In this document: one piece after another, positions 59,856-64,000 of the stretch
How positions within the stretch are numbered: the first letter of the stretch is position 1
Layout of the letters: each line of letters opens with the position of its first letter
NCBI RefSeq assembly: GCF_000372525.1
Contig: NZ_AQUR01000082.1
Span: forward strand, 1-64,000
Origin: Cupriavidus neocaledonicus
Lineage (GTDB): Bacteria; Pseudomonadota; Gammaproteobacteria; Burkholderiales; Burkholderiaceae
DNA: 64,000 bases
Direction of reading: 5' to 3'
Notes under the pieces: model-generated
What the model was told of the DNA's origin: nothing
Databases searched by the model: none
Seen by the model: the letters and a program-made list of their open reading frames with translations, nothing else
Made by a program: the position numbers and the translations under genes

Positions 59856-61235
59856 TCAGCGGCTGGCCGCGCGCAGCAAGGCATGCGCCGCCGCCACCAT
59901 GGCTTCGGAGGATTCCAGCGCGCGCGCCGGATCGTCGCGCTTGCGCACGGCGGCGGCGCTGGTCGCGCGCGCCGCGCCGTCGGGGCTGGCCGAGAACTTC
60001 ACCACGGTCAGCTCGCGCGCGGGGTTGATGTAGAGCTTCTGGCCGAAGCGGCCGCTGGCCTCGATGCTGCCGTCGCCGTCGTTGCGCTGGAACCAGTAGT
60101 TGCGGTAGCCGTAGCCCTCGCGCCCCGCGGTGGTATTGCCGCGCGCGAAGCGGGCCTGGTTGCTGGCCGGCTGCAGCGCAATCCGCACCGCCTGCGGCGA
60201 AATGCCGAGCGTGGCGTCGCCGCCCGCGGCGCGCCGCACGGTCTCGGCAAAGCGGGCGGCATCGCGCAGCGTCGAGTTCATGCCGCCGCTGGCCATTTCG
60301 GTGCCCTCGCGGTCTACCTGGGTGTAGGCGTCGTCCTCGGCAAAGCGCGACCACAACCGCTCGGTGACTAGTTCCGCCCAGCGCTTGCCGGTGATGCGGC
60401 GCAGCGCCCACGCCACCGCTTCCGGCGAGCCGTTCTGGTAATACCAGACCCCGCCGTGCGGGCCCTCGCCCGCGCTGCCGGTGGCGTGCACGACCTTGAG
60501 GAAGTCATAGATGGTGTCGGGCGCATCGGCCTTGCGCGGCACGATCCCCACCGCGCCGAACAGCCCCAGGTCAGGCGGCAGTGCCTGCGGATAGCCGACC
60601 GGCACCTCCATGTCCAGGTTCTGCTGCACGGTGGCTTCGCCGAACGGATTGCCCGCCAGTTCCGGCACGTATTGCGCCAGCCGCGCGTGCGGATCGAGCT
60701 TGCCCTCTTCGACCAGCATCGCCGCCAGCAGCCCGGTCACGGACTTGGTCATCGAGGCCCAGATATGCGGCTGGTGCGGGTCGAAGCCGGCAAGGTAGCG
60801 CTCGTACACGATGCGGCCCTGGTGCAGCACGATAAAGCCGTCGGTGTGCGTGTCGCGCAGGTAATCCGCCACCCGCACCGCCTGGCCCGCGACGGTAAAG
60901 CTCACCGCATCCAGCGCCGGCGCCGACTGGCCCGGCAGCGGCAGCGGCTGGCTCGCATGGCGGATGCCGACGGTGGGCGAGATCTCGCGCGCATGCCGGA
61001 ACGCCCAGCGCATGTAGGGCGGGCGCAGGCCGGTGCCGCGACTGACCTGCCGCTCCGGCGGCGGCGGAAAGCCCTGCATGACCTCGCTTTCGCTCACCAC
61101 CGCGGGCTGGCCCGCGGCCTGCGCCAGCGCCGCGCCGGCAGATGCCGCCATCGATGCCACCAGCGGCACCACCACCGTCCACCACGCCCGATTGCGTCGG
61201 AACTCCGTCCCGTGCGACTTCGCTTGCGCCTGCAT
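59856..61235 (-). CDS. Exported serine hydrolase, beta-lactamase family (NylB/EstB-like)
   Basis: A 459-aa serine hydrolase. A signal peptide (residues about 18-40) suggests periplasmic location. SxxK is ASMTK (S161, K164) and YxN is YYQN (Y266, N268), the catalytic pair of class C beta-lactamase-like and 6-aminohexanoate-dimer hydrolase-like enzymes; FRRNRAWWT opens the N-terminus. Substrate unknown; carboxylesterase or peptidase activity is likely. Start MQAQAKSHGT has GGAGA upstream. It follows the transporter gene on the same strand. Confidence 0.85.
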   Translation of the reverse strand: MQAQAKSHGTEFRRNRAWWTVVVPLVASMAASAGAALAQAAGQPAVVSESEVMQGFPPPPERQVSRGTGLRPPYMRWAFRHAREISPTVGIRHASQPLPLPGQSAPALDAVSFTVAGQAVRVADYLRDTHTDGFIVLHQGRIVYERYLAGFDPHQPHIWASMTKSVTGLLAAMLVEEGKLDPHARLAQYVPELAGNPFGEATVQQNLDMEVPVGYPQALPPDLGLFGAVGIVPRKADAPDTIYDFLKVVHATGSAGEGPHGGVWYYQNGSPEAVAWALRRITGKRWAELVTERLWSRFAEDDAYTQVDREGTEMASGGMNSTLRDAARFAETVRRAAGGDATLGISPQAVRIALQPASNQARFARGNTTAGREGYGYRNYWFQRNDGDGSIEASGRFGQKLYINPARELTVVKFSASPDGAARATSAAAVRKRDDPARALESSEAMVAAAHALLRAASR

Positions 61236-61295
61236 GCTGTCTCCATGGCTGTCGAGGCGGCTGCACGCGCGGTGCGCCGCCTTCCGTGATCGGAT

Positions 61296-61319
61296 GCGGG
61301 CCTGCCGGGGCAGGCCCGC
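61296..61319. other. Perfect hairpin without T-run
   Basis: GCGGGCCTGC-CGGG-GCAGGCCCGC, a perfect 10-bp stem with a 4-base loop, lies between the hydrolase start and the transporter stop. No T-run follows on either strand, so it is not a classic terminator; it could attenuate transcription through the operon or stabilise a processed end. Confidence 0.6.
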
Positions 61320-61410
61320 GGGCGCCATGTTGCATGGCCTGCGGCCATGGCCACAATCCTCCGTTCGGAATAGCGCCATAACCGCTGGGAATGTCGGCGC
61401 AGGCGCAGCC

Positions 61411-62751
61411 TCAGACGGCCAGTCGCGGTTGCGGCCGCTCCCGCCTGACCACGCCCAGCGAGAACATCGACAGCCCGGCAATCAGTGCCGGCACGCCGAT
61501 CCACGCGAACAGCGCGGGCATGCCCAGCCCCATCGACAGCATGGTGGCGCCGCCGACCGACCCCACCACCGAGCCCATCCGGCCTACGCCGTTGGCCCAG
61601 CTGACACCGGTGGCGCGGCAGTCGGTCGGGTAGAAGCTGGCCGACAGGGCATTGGCGCCCACCTGCGAGCCCGAGATGCAGAAGCCCGCGACAAAGACCG
61701 CCACGCCCGCGGCCACCGGCTCGGCGGCAACGCTGCCCACCGCGGCGATACCCAGCGCCGCCAGCGCATAGCTGGTGGCCAGCACATGGTGCGGGTTGAA
61801 CCGGTCCATCAACCATCCCAGCGCGATCGCGCCGACCGTGCCGCCCACCTGGAACATGGTCGTCACCAGCGCCGCGGTGCGCAGCGAATGGCCGGTGCCG
61901 CGCAGCAGCGTCGGCAGCCAGCTCGACAGCAGGTAGATCACCAGCAGGCTCATGAAGAACGTCAGCCAGAACAGCAGCGTGCCGCGCAGCAGCTCGGGGC
62001 GGAACAGGTGCCACACCGGCGAGGTCGTGGCGCGCTGTTCGCTGACCGCGAAGGTGGCGCCGCGCAAGTCTTCGTGCGGGGCGATCTTCCGCAGCGTGGC
62101 GACGATGCTCTCGCGCGACTTGCCGGTCATCACCAGGTAGCGCACCGATTCCGGCAGCAGCCACACCAGCGCCAGCACCAGCCCCAGCGGCAGCACGCCG
62201 CCTGCCACCAGCACCGAGCGCCAGCCAAAGGCGTCGATCAGCCCGGCCGAGGCCAGCCCGCCCAGCGCCGAGCCCAGCGTGAAGCCGCAGAACATGGTCG
62301 TGACCAGGAACGAACGCCGCTTCTCCGGACAGAACTCCGAGGTCAGCGTGATGGCGTTGGGCATGGCCCCGCCCAGCCCCAGGCCGGTGACGAAGCGCAG
62401 CAGCACCAGCGTCCACAGGTCCGGCGACCACGCCGAGGCCAGGCTGGCCGCGCCGAAGCACAGCACCGACAGCACCAGCACGGCCTTGCGGCCAAAGCGG
62501 TCGGCCAGCGGACCGAACAGGAAGGCCCCGGCCATCAGCCCGCCCAGTCCGGCGCCGAACAGCGGCGCAAGCTGCGCCGGCGTCAGCTGCCATTCCGCGC
62601 GGATGGCGGGCGCGATAAAGCCGATCGCGGCGGTGTCGAAGCCGTCGACCGCGACGATCAGGAAGCACAGTACGACGATGGTCACCTGGAACGCCGACAG
62701 CGGCTGGCGGTCGATGAACGCGGTGACGTTGAGGGGTGGGCTGGCAGGCAT
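61411..62751 (-). CDS. Aromatic-acid MFS transporter (AAHS family)
   Basis: A 446-aa transporter with 12 membrane segments. AVDGFDTAAIGFIAPAIRAE is the AAHS signature (DGFD), with GPLADRFGRKAVLVLS and PESVRYLVMTGKSRESIV further on. Family members import benzoate, 4-hydroxybenzoate, 3-hydroxybenzoate or gentisate by proton symport. The adjacent hydroxylase gene favours 3-hydroxybenzoate (MhbT-like). No strong ribosome site; start is the first residue of the family pattern. It is 126 bases after the hydroxylase gene. Confidence 0.9.
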   Translation of the reverse strand: MPASPPLNVTAFIDRQPLSAFQVTIVVLCFLIVAVDGFDTAAIGFIAPAIRAEWQLTPAQLAPLFGAGLGGLMAGAFLFGPLADRFGRKAVLVLSVLCFGAASLASAWSPDLWTLVLLRFVTGLGLGGAMPNAITLTSEFCPEKRRSFLVTTMFCGFTLGSALGGLASAGLIDAFGWRSVLVAGGVLPLGLVLALVWLLPESVRYLVMTGKSRESIVATLRKIAPHEDLRGATFAVSEQRATTSPVWHLFRPELLRGTLLFWLTFFMSLLVIYLLSSWLPTLLRGTGHSLRTAALVTTMFQVGGTVGAIALGWLMDRFNPHHVLATSYALAALGIAAVGSVAAEPVAAGVAVFVAGFCISGSQVGANALSASFYPTDCRATGVSWANGVGRMGSVVGSVGGATMLSMGLGMPALFAWIGVPALIAGLSMFSLGVVRRERPQPRLAV

Positions 62752-62877
62752 GGTGTCTCCTCCTTGTTGCCAGATTCAGGGCGAGGGCGGGCCGGCGGCT
62801 GCGTTGGCCGCCCGGCTCGCTATCGGGTTTATCAATGCAAGCGTTTTCAGCGCGGAAAGCAGGCCGCGGTCAGCGCC

Positions 62878-64000
62878 CTACAGCCAGGGCGTGGGGCTCA
62901 GGCACTTGTCGGCGCGCCAGCCGTGCAGCCATTGCAGCGCGTCGTAGAACTGCGCTTGCGTACGGCCGGTCCACAGGCTGTTGCGCACCAGCCGGTCGAC
63001 GCCCCTGGCGTGGTAGACGCGGCCCATGTCGCGCGCGGCATAGAGCACGCGCGCGGTGCGCGGGATGCGGGCCTGCTCGTACAACCTGAAGGCTGCGGCG
63101 TAGTCGCCGTCGGCGGCCTGCACCGCCGCGCCCAGCGTGACCGCGTCTTCCAGCGCCTGGCAGGCGCCCTGCGCCACGTACTGGGTCATCGGATGCGCGG
63201 CATCGCCGAGGATGGTGGCGCGGCCGAAGCTCCAGCGCTCGACCGGGTCGCGGTCGGCGGTGGCCCAGCGCTTCCATGAGGTCGGGCGGTCGAGCATCTG
63301 GTGCGGCAGCGGGTGGATGCCCTCGAAGTACGACAGCACCTCTGCCTTGCTGCCCTCGCGCACGCCCCAGGTTTCCTGCTCGCGGCTGTGGAAGGTCACC
63401 ACCAGGTTGTACTGCTGGCCGCCGCGCAGCGGGTAGTGCACCAGGTGGCAGTGCGGGCCGGCCCACACCACGGGTGCGTTGACCCGCAGGTCCCGCGGCA
63501 TGTCGGCCACGTCGACCACGGCGCGGTAGACCACGTGCCCGGTCACGCGAGCTTCATCGCCGATCAGCGCCTGGCGGATCGCGGACTTTACGCCGTCGCA
63601 GCCGATCACCGCATCGCCGCGGTAGTGCTCGCCATGCTGGTCGACCACAGTCACGCCGTGCTGGTCCTGCAGCAACTGCTCCACGCGGGTGCTGGTGCGC
63701 ATCGTGATCAGCGGATGGTCTTGCACGGCCTCAAGGATGGACAGGTGGATATCGACGCGGTGGATCACGCCATAGGGATTGCCGAAGCGCTCGCGATACG
63801 CCTGCCCGACATCGACTTGCGCGATCACGCTGGTGTCGACGGCATCGCGCAGGCTGAGGAAGTCGGTAAAGACCGTGCGGCCGCGCGCGGCCTCGCCCAC
63901 GCCCAGCGCGTCGAGCGCGGCAAAGGCATTGGCGGCCAGCTGGATGCCGGCGCCGATCTCGCCGATCTGCTCGGCCTGCTCCAGCAGCTCGACGCGGATG
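62878..64000 (-). CDS. 3-hydroxybenzoate 6-monooxygenase-like FAD enzyme, C-terminal part (cut by window edge)
   Basis: The last 374 codons of a FAD-dependent aromatic hydroxylase; the N-terminal FAD loop is beyond the window. Visible landmarks are ELLEQAEQIGEIGAGIQLAA just after the missing GxGxxG, AVIGCDGVKSAIRQALIGDE (DG motif) and FGRATILGDAAHPMTQYVAQ (GD motif). The wording matches 3-hydroxybenzoate 6-monooxygenases, which make gentisate. The transporter beside it supports that reading. The gentisate dioxygenase is not in the window. Confidence 0.85.
   Translation of the reverse strand, partial: IRVELLEQAEQIGEIGAGIQLAANAFAALDALGVGEAARGRTVFTDFLSLRDAVDTSVIAQVDVGQAYRERFGNPYGVIHRVDIHLSILEAVQDHPLITMRTSTRVEQLLQDQHGVTVVDQHGEHYRGDAVIGCDGVKSAIRQALIGDEARVTGHVVYRAVVDVADMPRDLRVNAPVVWAGPHCHLVHYPLRGGQQYNLVVTFHSREQETWGVREGSKAEVLSYFEGIHPLPHQMLDRPTSWKRWATADRDPVERWSFGRATILGDAAHPMTQYVAQGACQALEDAVTLGAAVQAADGDYAAAFRLYEQARIPRTARVLYAARDMGRVYHARGVDRLVRNSLWTGRTQAQFYDALQWLHGWRADKCLSPTPWL

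Noticed and set aside
61033-63279. A 748-codon forward frame opposite the MFS and hydroxylase genes
   Set aside because: Antisense to two well-recognised genes; composition is Gln/Arg/His-rich and no family is evident.

Overview
The window is GC-rich (high third-position G+C, few T-ending codons) and carries no rRNA, tRNA, CRISPR array or recognisable prophage. Gene content points to a betaproteobacterium of the Burkholderiales, most likely Cupriavidus or a close relative. The evidence is five periplasmic Bug/TctC receptors, many LysR/GntR/AraC-controlled catabolic operons, and a LexA box of the CTGT-N8-ACAG type. The genus is an inference from family knowledge, not from any search.

Layout. 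1-1.2 kb: truncated end of an IS256-type insertion sequence, a second IS-end-like sequence, two inverted copies of a REP-like palindromic element, and one or two small reverse-strand genes between them. 1.2-10.9 kb: a six-gene reverse operon (class V aminotransferase, FAD/Fe-S dehydrogenase, D-threonine/3-hydroxyaspartate aldolase-type enzyme, TctC, TctB, TctA) divergent from a GntR regulator; this looks like uptake and breakdown of a hydroxy(amino) acid through glyoxylate and glycine. 10.9-17.1 kb: an SOS-box gene of unknown function, a YbiC/HcxB-type dehydrogenase, an MBL-fold hydrolase, an alpha/beta hydrolase, a quinone oxidoreductase and an MFS exporter. 17.2-25.2 kb: two LysR regulators, a maleylacetate reductase with a clear LysR box, an aldehyde dehydrogenase plus Bug receptor, a tartronate-semialdehyde-type reductase and a DMT transporter. 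25.2-28.1 kb: a two-component flavin monooxygenase (acyl-CoA-dehydrogenase-fold oxygenase plus flavin reductase) divergent from an AraC activator.

28.1-33.3 kb holds small stress or envelope genes (entericidin, DUF2188, small unknowns), a phospholipase D fused to a VTT membrane domain, DUF1579 and a small exported protein. 33.3-41.1 kb is a tightly coupled operon under a HutC-type GntR regulator with a perfect 16-bp palindrome: NDP-forming acyl-CoA synthetase, two DUF1254/DUF1214 paralogues and two Bug receptors. 41.2-47 kb: flavodoxin-like protein, small membrane protein, SDR, BON-domain protein, a second small DUF2188-like protein, an orphan FlhC with a coupled unknown, and an LpxL-type acyltransferase. 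47.1-53.2 kb: LysR regulator divergent from an acyl-CoA synthetase, acyl-CoA dehydrogenase, Bug receptor, CaiB-type CoA-transferase operon. 53.2-58 kb: DUF2950/DUF3300 envelope pair with an 18-bp tandem repeat array, small proteins, DUF883 and PAP2 phosphatase. 58-64 kb: GlxA-type AraC regulator divergent from a cysteine hydrolase, then a reverse cluster with a beta-lactamase-fold hydrolase, an aromatic-acid MFS importer and the C-terminal part of a 3-hydroxybenzoate 6-monooxygenase-like enzyme (gentisate route).

The strongest candidates for something undescribed are the GntR/CoA-ligase/DUF1254-DUF1214 pair/double-receptor operon, the orphan SOS gene at 11004, the orphan FlhC pair, and the incomplete beta-hydroxyaspartate-like module coupled to a tripartite tricarboxylate transporter.
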